Assembly: GCF_031755915.1 (NCBI RefSeq)
Contig: NC_083379.1
Location: 18,683,501-18,747,500, forward strand
Direction: 5' to 3'
DNA from: Ziziphus jujuba
Lineage: Eukaryota; Streptophyta; Magnoliopsida; Rosales; Rhamnaceae
DNA: 64,000 nt
Part shown: in pieces, positions 42,613 to 54,043 of the stretch
How positions within the stretch are numbered: the stretch's first letter is position 1
Layout: the number at the start of each line of letters is the position of its first letter
Program-made: the position numbers and the translations under genes
Notes under the pieces: generated by a model
Told to the model about the DNA's origin: nothing
The model's database searches: none
Seen by the model: the letters and a program-made list of their open reading frames with translations, nothing else

Positions 42613-44482
42613 TGTAAAAACCCATACCAAAATACCTTTGTTGTACAAGTTTGATCAGATTTGACCAAGTAGATAATATGTGAGTCTCAAGTTTAACTTT
42701 TTATGCTATCAAGGTTTTGGTTTGACTAGTATACCATTATGTAGATCTTATTGATACGAGTTCATATACTAGCAGCACGCTTAATTTCAAGTTACGGTTA
42801 GAAAATTATGGATCTAAGAATTTACATATATTATTCATTTGCCAGTATTAGCATCATTATCAGTTTTGCTTAAAAAGAACATGTATGGGTATATAAATAT
42901 GTGGATATAAGCTCATAGTGGAAAGTATTAGAAAAGAAGCAAGCAAATTCCAAAATGGCCTCCATTCGAATGCAGTGGTATAGACAAGGAATGTCTTAAG
43001 AAACTAAAGTTTGATATACGTAACTAGATGTTAGTAGTATCCATTTGAAGGTTCAATTTCATAAAATTGGCCTTTTAGGTAAAAAATCCAATTTTGGATA
43101 CTGGATCCTAAAGGTTCGCAATATAATTAGACCTATCGATATCCAATTTACATAATGTTGGAGTTTATAAAGTATTTTAAGATATTTAGTATGTACCAAT
43201 ATCTTTAATTTGATTTTTGAAGCTTAAAAAATATTTTATTATATTATAGGCACCTATACTATATCTAGCGGTAACCATGAGATAGAATAGGAGTGCTCAT
43301 TGATGGCATCTATGAGTGATTTTTATTTTTAAGTGATTTAGGGCATATTAGTACAAAATATATATATGGTTCAATTTAAATGATTGTTGTATTTATATAT
43401 GAATATATGCTTTTATATACATGTGTTATTATTTTATGTGACTTTTGACAAGTTTTTAAATGATTTTAAATTTTAATGGGTTCATGATGAGCTTAGGAAT
43501 ATTGGTGTATATATATATATATATATATATATCTTTGTATTTGAATTAATGTTTTAGTCTTTTCAGAAAATAAATTTGTTTTAAGAAAGAAAATTAGAAA
43601 TTGTATATTTTGAAGCATATATAAGTGTTTTATATTTCAAAGTGTTTAAAAGTGATTTTTGATAATTTATATATCATTATTGATATTTATTTTTTGATGT
43701 GAAATATTTAAATAAATTATTGGATTTACAGATTATATTTCGATTTATAGTACTGTATCTTTTTAGGAAAATTGGAAAGCATGATATTGAAAGTATTGTT
43801 TATAGTACCATTATTTTATATTATTAATCGCACACAAGCTTAAGCATTCTATGTGTAGTCATGGTATGAGAGGATAATGATTGAGTTGTATGCCATTAAC
43901 CAAGAGTGATGATGAGTTATTTGCTACTCGCTTGTGATGTTGGGTTCTGTGTATCTCTTTACTGTTTGGCGGTATTTTGAGATGCCATAAACTATCCGCT
44001 AACGTTAAGTATATCATATGGTACATTATATGTTTTTCTTTCTAATATATATATATATATATTGATGGTTTTACTATGTTTTTATTACTGTTCCTATGAT
44101 CATGATTGTATTGTTTATTGTACAGTTGTAAATTTTCATTTTAGTTGATTATTAATATTTTAAATTATTTAATTATTAAATATTCATTTTATAATATTGA
44201 CTTAGGATACAAGTTGAGTTTTGTGAAATAGTTTTATGAATGAGAACTTTTCAAAGGAGTGGAATAAGAGATGTTGAGAGAAATTGTTACAAAAAAATAA
44301 TTTTTTTTTTCTTTTATAGTATGCCACTTAGTAAAATATTTTTATCTAATGTTTTATGTGTTTAAATTCATTTCTCAAGATCCAGGTAGTTAACAGACAG
44401 TCTATCTTATGCATTACTTGTTGTTCTATATGATCCACACAAGTAGCAGTATTTTATCTTTCCTTGCATTTTCTTTACCTTC

Positions 44483-45267
44483 TGATACGAACCTAGGACG
44501 ACCTACTCCTAAACCCGTATTATATTAGTCCGGATCTAATTATGTTTAAGTTCTAATGGTCACCTTGACCCCTAACCAACCTATGATTAGAAACCTTGGT
44601 ATATAATAAATACGTCACAATAGGTGATGGAAGGTTTATTGATAAGTCAAACTAAAACACTCATTCACTAATGATGTTTTAGGTGTTCAAAAGAACAAAG
44701 AGAATTCAATCTCATAAATAATTTTCTGTATAAAATTTAAGCTTGATTTCTCATTGAAAATAAGGCTTTAAATAGGCTTTTAATGAACAAAATAAAACCC
44801 AAAAAGGATTAGGAAATTTCAGCCAACATAGAATCCAATTAGGAAATTGCCTAATTTCACACCCTTTCCTAATCTAATTTGGATTAATTAATTTTCTTAT
44901 TTTGAATTAGGAATTAATTAATTTACAATGAAAATAATAAAATAATAACTTTCCTAAACTTATTTGTCCAGAAAATAAATAAATAAAAACCAAAAGTAAA
45001 GGTATTTTCCTAAAACAAAAAATAGAACTCAAATTAGGAAACTTGAACACTAGCTTTTTGAATAAGTTGACTTTAATCAATCTTTGACCAAATTGAGCTC
45101 CAAATAAGCTTTTATATGCTTTTTAGGATGCCAAATAAGATTATTATGGAGTCCAACACATTTCCCTTGCTTGGAGGAAAGAGAAAAAGCCAACTCGGTA
45201 AAATACAGTAAAACCAGCTGAAAATACAATAAAACCCGGTTGTACGGGTTGGAGCGGATTCGTATCA
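44483..45267 (-). repeat. 3' LTR of the nested gypsy element
   Basis: 785 bp with inverted ends TGATACGAA and TTCGTATCA. The first bases (cgaatccgctccaacc) match the only surviving part of the 5' LTR near 47198-47235. Confidence 0.85.
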
Positions 45268-45279
45268 TTCCCCTCCTCT

Positions 45280-47180
45280 TGAAAATGATTTTTTCTCAAA
45301 TCAAGATCATCACCTGTAGAAAAAGGAGATAAGTTAGCAATATTAAATGTGCCACTAACATTATACTCACCTATTAAATCAAGTTTGTAGGTATTCTCAT
45401 TAATTCGCTCAAAAACTTGAAAAGGTCCATCCATGCGTGGCATAAGCATTAACTTTATTTATTTTGGAAACCTTTCCTTTTATTAGTGCAATCAAATCAA
45501 ATCTCTTGGTTCAAACACTATCACAAAAAATCTAAAAATACATGGTCATTATGGCCAAAATTACACTTTGTAAAGTTAGCAAATAATCTCTTCCTAATTT
45601 TCAAATTACCACAAAGTAAAGCTCTCAACAATGCAGATAAACTTCTAAACAACAAAAGCATCTTTAAATAATCATCTATATAATTCATGACCAGCAATGG
45701 TTTCTTACTCAGGATGGCTTTATTAACATCCCCAAAACTCAAATAAAAATTTTTATTTTTCCTTTCTTTTCTTTTTTTCTTTTCTCACTCACGGTTTCTT
45801 TTTAGTTGGTCTCTAAAAACCTCCTTCGAGGTCAATGTCTCTAGTTTGACCTTCTTACCTTTAAATCTAAAAACAATACAATTCTCTCGGCCATAATGAG
45901 TAGCATCTTTATGAAATTGCCATGGTCTACCTAATAGAATATGTCTGGCATGCATAGGTACAACATCACACAAAACAACAGTCACATATTTATCTATGCT
46001 AAATTTTACTTTGGCTTGTTTATTCACTTTCATCTCACCACTATCATTAAGCCATTGTAATCTATATGGTTTTGGATGTTTAATAGTTGTTAAGCCTAAT
46101 TTATCAACCACAATTTTACTAATTACATTTGTACAACTTCCACTATCAATAATCATGCTACAAATCTTACCTTGGATGTCATATCGGGTGTGGAAGATGT
46201 TTTCCCTCTGGACTTGATCCTCATCCTTGTATATAGCAAGTACTTTCCTAGAAACCAAGTTTAATTTGGCTTTGGATGCATGGAGTGTCTCAGCTTCATC
46301 TTCAAGTTCTTCCTCTCCTTGTTCGGTCTCACACTCACTTTCTTCACTTTCCGATTCTAACTCATCATTACCCTTTAACACCATGATTCTTCTATATGGG
46401 CATTGGCTAGTGATGTATCCTCATCCCTGGCACTTAAAAGAAATAATTTCTCTAGATTTTGAGGTTTAGGATCAGATTTTACCTCATGTTGGTGTGCTTG
46501 GACAGATTCGGCTTTGGACTCCTTTTTTGGCCGATTTGAACTTTCTTCTCCAGCTTTCAACTTTGGCTTGTTTTCAAAGGTAGGATTGTATCTCCAGCCA
46601 CTTGGATTTGATCTTCCGCTGTTGGAAACACCTTCAAACCATGAGCCTACACCCATCCTCTTGAATTGATACTCTAATTTAATAGCCACATGCAACATCT
46701 TCTCCAATTCCATATATTGTTGCAATTCTAGTTGATTGGCTATTTCACGATTGAAACCACTAAGAAACCTTGCCATGGTTCCTTCTCTATTTTCATTTAG
46801 ACTTAACCTCATCATAAGCATCTCCATCTCCTTGTAATAATCCTCCACGGACCTAGTTCCTTGCGATAAGGATTGAAGTCTTTGATGCAGTAGCCTATGA
46901 TAGTGTGATGGTATAAATCACTTCCTCATGGCTCCTTTCATTTGTGATATCAAGTGAATTCAAGAAAAATTGAACCATTTCCCGCTGTCCGGAATCCATA
47001 AATGCACAAAAACCGCTACCCGGATCCGTATCGGCTTTAACTAATTGTATGCTTAAAACAGGCCTTGTATCTTCGGGTATGGACAAGTCCTTTTGAGAAT
47101 GAATTACCCCCTGGATAAAGGCAGCAAGGTTGTCCTTAAACTTCTTAGCTTGAGCCTTAGTGATCGGCTCGGTCTTCATC
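45280..47180 (-). pseudogene. Gypsy gag-protease and pol scraps
   Basis: On the minus strand: 47179-46895 is an open frame with a TKAQAKKFKDNLAAFIQG motif of the kind usually found at the end of gypsy pol, here placed before gag. 46848-46375 is gag (VEDYYKEMEMLMMRLSL, FLSGFNREIANQ). 46384-45785 is a retropepsin-like domain with MIIDSGSCTNVI as its active-site loop and ILLGRPWQ. 45660-45521 is an RT scrap (KRLFANFTKCNFG). 45449-45290 is the integrase C-terminal region (GPFQVFERINENTYKLDL). The gag-protease frames are open over 150-200 codons each, so this element is younger than its host LTR but still defective. Confidence 0.85.
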
Positions 47181-47599
47181 TGTATCGGGTCAGCACCTTA
47201 ATGGGTTGTCGGTTGTGCAGGTTCGGGCGGATTCGCATAACTTTCTATACTTATTTGAATTATTTGTATGACCTATATTTATAAATACTTCTAGAATGCT
47301 ATGATGTAAATTATGAATACTACAAGGATCCAAGTATGTAGGCATAATAATGGTCTGTAGGGTGACAGGCTGTAGTTGTTGATTGTAGTCGAGACTTGCA
47401 TACTGTTATGATTTTTATATATATATATATTGAGGCATTATTTTATATTGCATGCATAGGTCATCTACAGTTCTGGCAATATTCCATCAGGATTTCCTAA
47501 AAAATTATTCAGTGAGACTTCATTTAGCAGGAGCACGGGAAAATCCTAGAAAGGTTCCAGAGCAGGACCTATCAATGTAATGTGCTTGCTTTCACATTA

Positions 47600-48130
47600 C
47601 AGTTGACTATCAAGGTGAATGGTGTGACAAATAGTGTGGACAGATGTGGGGCATTGGCAGGCTACCGAGGATCCAATTTCAAAAACTCAGTTGTAGATTA
47701 GAGGATGATTTAAATGTAATAATAGTCTCTCTCTCTTAATGCCAATGCCTTTCTAGAGTGGTTGGCTTTGGGGTTCGAAATAACTCCAAAGTTAAGCATG
47801 TTCAAGCTAGAAGAATCCTAGGATGGGTGGCCTCTTAGGAAAATTTGGACAAAAAAATCTCATACCTAATGTGGTGGCTAAAATTGGAAAAAATGTCGAG
47901 AGAGAGTAACAAGTTCATCCATAGAGGCAGGTGGTTACAAATGGTATCAGAGCTAGTACCCTTTAGAACTGTGCCTCGAGGATGCTGGACCCTAAAAGGG
48001 ATAGATTGCAACAACCAATGTGGGCAAGTGCAAAGTACTAGCAAACTGCCTGATGTCCAATCTCATATAGTCCGGGTGTAGATCAAGAATTTTTTTTTCA
48101 TAACACGATAGTACCAGATCAATTGGTACC
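47600..48130 (+). mobile_element. Cassandra-type TRIM fragment
   Basis: A 5S-rRNA-like block (about 47770-47843) is followed about 100 bp later by ATGGTATCAGAGC (47942-47954), the Met-tRNA primer site. A 5S domain inside an LTR followed by this primer site is the defining arrangement of Cassandra elements. Only one LTR and part of the interior are seen; the left edge and the second LTR are not found. No coding capacity, as expected for the family. Confidence 0.7.
47770..47843 (+). ncRNA. 5S-rRNA-like block inside the Cassandra LTR
   Basis: aactccaaagttaagcatg and cctaggatgggtggcctc are close to the internal control region of plant 5S rRNA (aactccgcagttaagcgtg, tactaggatgggtgacctc). The first 40 bases of 5S are not recognisable and several box C bases differ. 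This is a transposon-borne relic or RNA polymerase III promoter, not a functional 5S gene. Confidence 0.7.
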
Positions 48131-48279
48131 ACCCTAAATTGTTATATTCCATGTGTAAAATATTTACCATATGAGCATACCATCTCAATTAATTTTCTTT
48201 TATCTTTCTAAAAAAAGTAAATATTTCGACATGCCCTCTTCTTCTTCCTTGGGCTAGGCTTCTGCACTTCCTAAATAAT

Positions 48280-48640
48280 TGGTCTTAAATGCAGTCTTTC
48301 TCTCTTTTCTTTTCTTTCCTTTTTTTTATTTATTTATTTTTATTTTTTATCCTTGTCTCTTTTATAGCTTCCTCTCTCTTTTTCTTTTCCTTCTTCTTTT
48401 TAATTTTATTTATGTTTTCACCCTCTTTCCTTTATTTTCTCCTTCATGATCTTTTCTCGTTTCTTTATCTTTTGACTTTCATGTCTATCATCCTTTCCAC
48501 ATCCCCATAGAAGCAAATTTCCTAAAAAAATATTATGGCAATTGAAAAAGATTTAAATGCTCTATCAACGCTAATTAAAGCGATAATGAAGTAATATCTT
48601 CACAAATTATAACACTCATCATTAATATATATATATATAT
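48280..48640. repeat. Dispersed duplicate of 24290-24740
   Basis: Pyrimidine-rich stretch with shared words tcttttatagcttcc, tttttaattttattt, tttcatgtct(t/a)tcatcctttcc and aaagcgataat / aaagagataat in the same order in both places, each ending in a (TA)n run. No coding region. Confidence 0.6.
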
Positions 48641-48667
48641 ATATGTATATCTTTAAAATTATAAATA

Positions 48668-48677
48668 TATATACTAA
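48668..48677. repeat. Left target-site duplication of the MULE
   Basis: TATATACTAA, identical to 57473-57482 and directly outside the inverted repeat. The word is AT-rich, so chance is less remote than its length suggests. Confidence 0.75.
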
Positions 48678-48970
48678 CAAATTTGATATAGTAAGGATAC
48701 AATGAGGACACTATAATAAGGATATCCTACATGGCAGCCATGTCAATTAAAAATATTTACACATCATTAATAATCACTTTAAATGAATTATAAAACCTAT
48801 TTAACCACCTACAATTAAAAAAAGCCTTTGTCAATTTAAAAAAAAAAGGGGTAAAGTTTTGTCCTTCCACCTATCTGTTTGATTCGGCCGGTGATTGCTA
48901 GTTGGTTCTTCTACCCACTACTGGCATCTTCTTCCAATATATGGCTGCTAATTTCCAGGTTAGATTTTGC
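48678..48970. repeat. Left terminal inverted repeat of the MULE
   Basis: About 85% identical by eye to the reverse complement of 57181-57472. Shared words include gatatagtaagga, gtcaattaaaa, aaagttttgtccttccacc and ccaatatatggctgctaat. Confidence 0.85.
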
Positions 48971-49759
48971 TATTTATTATAATTATTATTGTTTTTTTAA
49001 TTTCGAGTTTAGGGAATATGCAAAACTTGCTCTTTTGTTTTGGTTTTCTTTTTCCTCAAATATAAAAAAGCTGTTGGTATAAATCATAAGCAGTTCTCAG
49101 CCTCTAGAACCCACTCTTGTTATCATATTCGGTTAAGTGTTGTTGAGCTTCGTTGTAAATTATTAATTTTACTTTCCCACTTGTTGCTTGTGTGAAATTG
49201 CACTCCAACTGTTTGAAAAATCGACTGTGAGACACTTCAACAAGAGAGCTGTAAGAATATGATTATTTATATTTTTTTCAAATGAACTTTATACAAAATT
49301 GTCCAATTAGTAAGTTTTCCCTCATCTAGTATATAACATTTTTTATTTTATTTTATCCCAAACACTAAAGAGAATAAGACAAGAAAAAGATTGTGGCCAC
49401 AACTGAATTGCCAATCCGTAACAATCTCCATATGAGTTGAAACACACATATAAAACAAAACTTTATGATGGTCCTTGGTCTCATATTGACAAATGTCACA
49501 AAATGGCTATCAAATGACATGTACATGAAACAAGATATGCATAATGGCAATAGTATTTAAATACTCTTAAACTTCCTATAAGCACATTATATGAAACCTG
49601 TTTGTACATACCCTGTTTCACATTATATGCCATCATTAATTTACTTTTTGCTCATTTCATGTGGTCGATAACTATCAATATTTGTTTGCATATTTATATT
49701 TTTTTGTGTGATTAAAATTAGTAATAATCGTATCTGTATATTGACTTGTTTATAGTAAT

Positions 49760-51838
49760 ATGCCTAGGGAATCTCCTAGTCAATTATATACTACACATGT
49801 TGGCAAGGAACAAAATCCTAAACTTGCCCAAGAGTTCCTGTCAATTGAAGAAGCCTTTGATTTTTATAATTCATATGCAAAAGAATGTGGCTTTGGTGCA
49901 AGAATGAGTAGTAGCAAAAAAAGAAAAGGGAAAAATGAACTTTTTTGGAAACAATTTGTTTGTTTTAAAGAGGGAAAAACAAATGAAGATTATCATAAAA
50001 GGTGGAAACATTCCAAAACATAATCAGGTAAAAGACATAGGGGTCTACTTAGGGTGGGTTGTAAGGCTCAGTTAACAATGGTTAAGCAAGGATCAAATTG
50101 GGTTGTAACTTAATATGTGGAAGGATATAATCATGTTCTTTAAACTTCATCTATTAAGATATCATAGAAAGGTATCAGCTACAAAAAAAGTTCTAAGTCA
50201 ACAATTATCTGAAGCAAATGTGCCAGTATGTCAAAGTAAGAACGGTGGAAATTGATTCAGGTGGTCCTCAAAACATTGGGTGCACAGAGAGGGATATTAG
50301 AAATTTTTGGAAAATTTTGAAAAAAGAAGTTGAGGATATTGATGCCGACTCATTGATAGAATTTTTTTCTTTGGAAAAAAAAAAATCCTTCATTTTATTT
50401 TGAATATGAAACTGATGAAAATAACAATTTTGTTAGATGTTTCTAGGCATACTCATTTGCTAGGGAATCATATAATTTCTTTGGTGATGTTATAGTTTTT
50501 GACACAACATATAACACAAACAAATATGATATGATATTTGCTCCACTTTCTAGGGTAAATCATCATGGACAAACAATCATATTTGGATGTGGTTTTTCAA
50601 GCGATGAGAAAATAAAGTATTTTATTTGGTTGTTTAGTAAATTGTTAGATGCTATGCCAAGGGATACACCTCCAGTAATTATTACTAATCAAGGTCCAGC
50701 AATGACAAAAGCCATTTTAGAAGTTTTTCTAAAAACATATCACCATTATTGTATTTGGCATATTTTGAACAAATTTTCAATAAAAATCGATGCAATAGTT
50801 TATCGTCACCATTATCATTGGTTCAAAAACGCTATTTTCAATTCTGAGAGTGTTTAAGAGTTTGAAGAAAGTTGGGCTCAAGTGCTGTAAGTAGCTAAAT
50901 TGGAAGGTAATGACTGGTTATGTTAATTATAGGAAATTTATAACAAATGGGTTCCTATATATGTGAATCAAAATTTTAGTGCAGGAATGTCAATCAGTCA
51001 AAAAGTAGAAAGTTCACATGCATTTTTTAAAAGGTATATTTCAGATAAAAATTCAGAGGTATATGTTGATGTTAATGAAAAACCAAGACTAAGAACTTCA
51101 TGGCCAATGGAAGCACAAATGGTGAAGATATATATACAAAAAAGATTTTTATACTCTTTGGGATCGAGATATTTGAAAATCATTCTTATTGTGTAAATTC
51201 CATTCATGAAGATGAAGAGCTGGTGATTTATGCTATTAATAAGGTTGATGAAGGTTCATCATCAAGGTCTCTAAGGCTTATTTATAACAAACATTCTGAT
51301 TATGTATCATGTACTTGTAGACAATTTGAATTCAAAGAAATCCTATGTAGAAATATGTTGGCTTTTTTTCATATCAAGCAAGTATTTCAATTACCAAGCC
51401 AATACATCCTATAAAAATGGACAAGAAGTGCAAAAGTTGAAATAATATGTGATAACAGTGGCTGTGAAATCAATAAGACATTCAATAAGTCTTTGATGAT
51501 GAGACATGCAAAATTGTCTCAAATATCTTCTCTTGTTGTAGATGATGCATCTCTCACTGAGGAGGGAACCAACCTCTTATAGGATAATTTGGAGTCATTG
51601 AATAATAAAATTAAGTTGATTAATCTTAGTACTAGTGTTATTCAAAATTCAATAGGTGGTAAAAGTACTAGAGAAACTCAGAGTGTAAGTAATCCTTCTA
51701 ATATGTGTGCAAAAGAATGTGGAAAAATAATCAAATTTGCAAAAGAGATTACAAGTATGAAAGGGAGACTTTGATGGTTGTAGGCTTCGTGGACAAACAC
51801 ATGATAAGCGAAATTGTCCAAAATTACTTGAAAGGTGA
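49760..51838 (+). pseudogene. FAR1/MURA-type MULE transposase pseudogene
   Basis: Blocks in the order of FAR1-related proteins and FAR1-type MULE transposases are visible. A FAR1 DNA-binding domain (AFDFYNSYAKECGFGARMSS) begins about 30 residues after ATG 49760. The MULE domain runs about 50440-50830 (VIVFDTTYNTN, APLSRVNHHGQTI, FGCGF, HHYCIWHILNKF). A SWIM finger is near 51300-51370 (VSCTCRQFEFKEILCRN), and a Cys-rich tail near 51780-51835. Stops at 50020-50022 and 50855-50857 and frame changes break it. The second catalytic Asp, usual in TDQD, reads TNQG, and the SWIM His is Asn. It is probably the MULE's own transposase; a host-type FAR1-related gene relic is the alternative. Confidence 0.85.
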
Positions 51839-51912
51839 TAAATTTTTTAATGTTTTTTCATTTAATATATATTAGATTCCTATATAAAAAAATACTAATG
51901 ATGTTTGCTCTT

Positions 51913-51933
51913 CCCCCCCCCCCCCCCCCCCCC
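51913..51933. repeat. Poly(C) run, 21 bases
   Basis: Twenty-one consecutive C bases just past the transposase relic, in a region otherwise very AT-rich. It could be biological slippage or an assembly artefact. Confidence 0.9.
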
Positions 51934-53504
51934 TTAAATGCTGATTTTGTAGAACATTTTACTTTTAATGATAGTTCTCAAATTGGGTAGGGAAAGATAA
52001 TATTGAGTGTAAGTTTTTGTTTTTGCTTTCTATTTTTGTATATCTTGTAAAGTAGTTTTTTTCCTTTTTTTTTTTTTCTAATGAAATGTATTTGTTACAG
52101 GTTATTAAAATTGAAATTTACAATAAACAAGCCTTTTAAGTAATGGGCAAATATGAATAGTCTAGACAATCAACCATTTATTTTTAAAAGAGTATTGTTA
52201 GAAGCAAGCTTTCAAGCAGTGCAAAAATATGGATATTCGAGACAATCAAAGTTTATTATCAAAGTTGTTTTTTTTTTGGTAGATCAGTTAGTTTATAAAG
52301 CCTTTATCATGTTTAATAAGGCATTTTATAGAACATAAATATATATACTTCTTGGAATACTAAGCTTTATATATTATATAAGAACATTCTATGCATATAA
52401 ATTCATATCATATTATAAATTAAACACGATAATAATTTACACAAGTACCACCAATGGTTACAAGAAGGAAATATGTACGGACAATATGTTTTGTTAACAA
52501 AATAATCAAAGCAACAATAAGATCCTCACTATCAAGCTTTTGTAGTCTTTATCTTTTATTCAGAAATACTATCCTTCTCTGGCATCATTTCAAACAAATG
52601 GATTGCTTTATCACTCAACCCTTGGTTAAAAAATCCTGAATAACAGTTGTCCAGGAAACCACATTCTTTATAGGCATTATGTGAAAGAGTTTCAAAGCTT
52701 CTTCAGTCTTATTACATTGAACATAACCTGCAATCAAGGGATTCCACGATACTACATCTCTCTTTCTCATCAAATGAAAAATCTTAGTAGCTGCATCAAT
52801 GTAACCAAACCTACAATACATGGTGATGATAGAATTTCCGAAGAAGGCATCAAAATCAAATCTCATACGTGAAACCAGACCATGCATTTGAATGCCTTCT
52901 TCATATCCAGCAAAACTACCACAAGCTTCAAACATTACGTTGAAGGTAGTGGAATTTATTTCCATTTTCCGTTACCTTCTCATTTCCAGAAATAATTTAA
53001 AACCCTCTTCAAACTCCTCATTCTTCATATACCCATTAATCATTAATGTCCAAATAACCACATTTCTACCTGGCATCCTATCAAACAAACCCCTAGCATT
53101 AACAGTATTTCCCATTTTGCAACACCCATCAACCGTAGAACCCCAAGAAACCACATCTCTATCCAACATCCCATAAAAAACATGAAATGCCTCTTCCAAT
53201 CTCCTAAGTTTCAAATACCCACTAATCAATGCATTCGAACAAACTGAGTCTCGTAGCTTAACAGGTGTCTCGCTATACAACTTCTCAGCCTTGTCAAGCA
53301 TCCCAGCCTATACAAAACGCGTTATCATACAGCAAAGAGACCGCATTACACTCAGGTATCCTCCTAAACAATTCAGAAGCTTCATTAATCATACAATTGT
53401 TCTTAATATAAGCCGAGATCATCGCATTATATGAAGCAATGTTTCATTGTGGCATTTTGTTGAACAAGTCCCGTGCTTTGACGATTTCGCCATTTTGAGC
53501 ATAG

Positions 53505-53982
53505 TGTCACGTCCCGTGCAAAAGGAGTAAAACCCTTGAGGTTTAACCGGAAGACTCTACACTCTCCATGAAGAATCAAGAGAAGCCCGGAATATTCTAG
53601 AAGATTCAAGAGAAACCTAGACTAATATAGATTGGAATCTCTCTAGAATACTCCATGTAAATATCTTGTACATAACCCTAGAATAATCTAGAACCCCAAC
53701 TAGATAGGTGACATGTGTACATATCTAGAACTTTCCTACATGCCAAGCCCTCTATATAAAGGGGTTGGACTCTCATTTGTAACACATCCAAGCACATCCA
53801 AGCATATCCAAGCATATCAAGAATTCTAGCAATACAAGTATTCTCCACATTCTCTCAAACTCTCCTACTTCCTACTCTCTCACTCTTAGCTTCCGCATTT
53901 TCATAGCTTGTGAGCAAGGCTTACTTAGCAAGGGAGGTGCTAAGTGCCGCATGGGAGTGTTGGAAAAGTTAGGCCCGTGACA
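53505..53982 (+). repeat. 5' LTR of the gag-protease element
   Basis: Contains TATA-like TCTATATAAAGG at 53750-53761 and a short tandem series aagcacatcc/aagcatatcc near 53789-53820. It differs from the 3' LTR at one base (T at 53952, C in the partner). Confidence 0.95.
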
Positions 53983-53983
53983 G

Positions 53984-53997
53984 TTGGTATCAGAGCC
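53984..53997 (+). promoter_or_regulatory. Primer-binding site (initiator Met-tRNA)
   Basis: TTGGTATCAGAGCC, one base after the 5' LTR, complementary to the initiator Met-tRNA 3' end. Confidence 0.92.
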
Positions 53998-54043
53998 AAT
54001 TGCTGCTCAAGCATATCGTTGGTGTAACGTGGAAGTAGGCAAG

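Larger units (their letters stand above)
44483..47240 (-). mobile_element. Nested Ty3/gypsy element, internally deleted
   Basis: On the minus strand the order is a truncated 5' LTR (from 47240), gag, protease, an RT scrap, integrase C-terminus, polypurine tract (AGAGGAGGGGAA, 45268-45279) and 3' LTR (45267-44483, TGATACGAA...TTCGTATCA). Flanks are CCTTC (44478-44482) and CTTTC (47241-47245), a 4-of-5 target duplication. The interrupted site matches the undisturbed LTR copy near 39425. Most of RT, RNase H and the integrase core is deleted. Confidence 0.85.
35470..47574 (+). mobile_element. Old Ty3/gypsy LTR retrotransposon with long LTRs, hosting a nested gypsy element
   Basis: Long direct repeats at 35470-39714 and 42613-47574 share blocks in order. 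A Met-tRNA-type primer site (TTAGTATTAGAGCTCTAG, 39717) follows the first. Gypsy RT and integrase remnants lie between, and a purine-rich agggagatagat precedes TGTAAAAACCC at 42613. The 5' LTR appears to carry an extra block of about 2.1 kb and its first 150 bp are not recognisable. The 3' LTR is split by a second gypsy element. Element order and LTR ends ...TATCA agree at 39714 and 47574. Left boundary is uncertain. Confidence 0.75.
42613..47574 (+). repeat. 3' LTR of the old gypsy element, split by a nested gypsy element
   Basis: Starts TGTAAAAACCC after the purine tract and ends TATCA. The LTR sequence proper is 42613-44482 and 47241-47574, about 2.2 kb in total. Confidence 0.75.

Noticed and set aside
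44640..45080. A possible gene between the gypsy elements
   Set aside because: The sequence is within the 785-bp LTR bounded by TGATACGAA and TTCGTATCA and has no coding features.
47770..47843. Functional 5S rRNA gene
   Set aside because: The 5' third is unrecognisable and box bases differ; the nearby primer site points to a Cassandra LTR instead.
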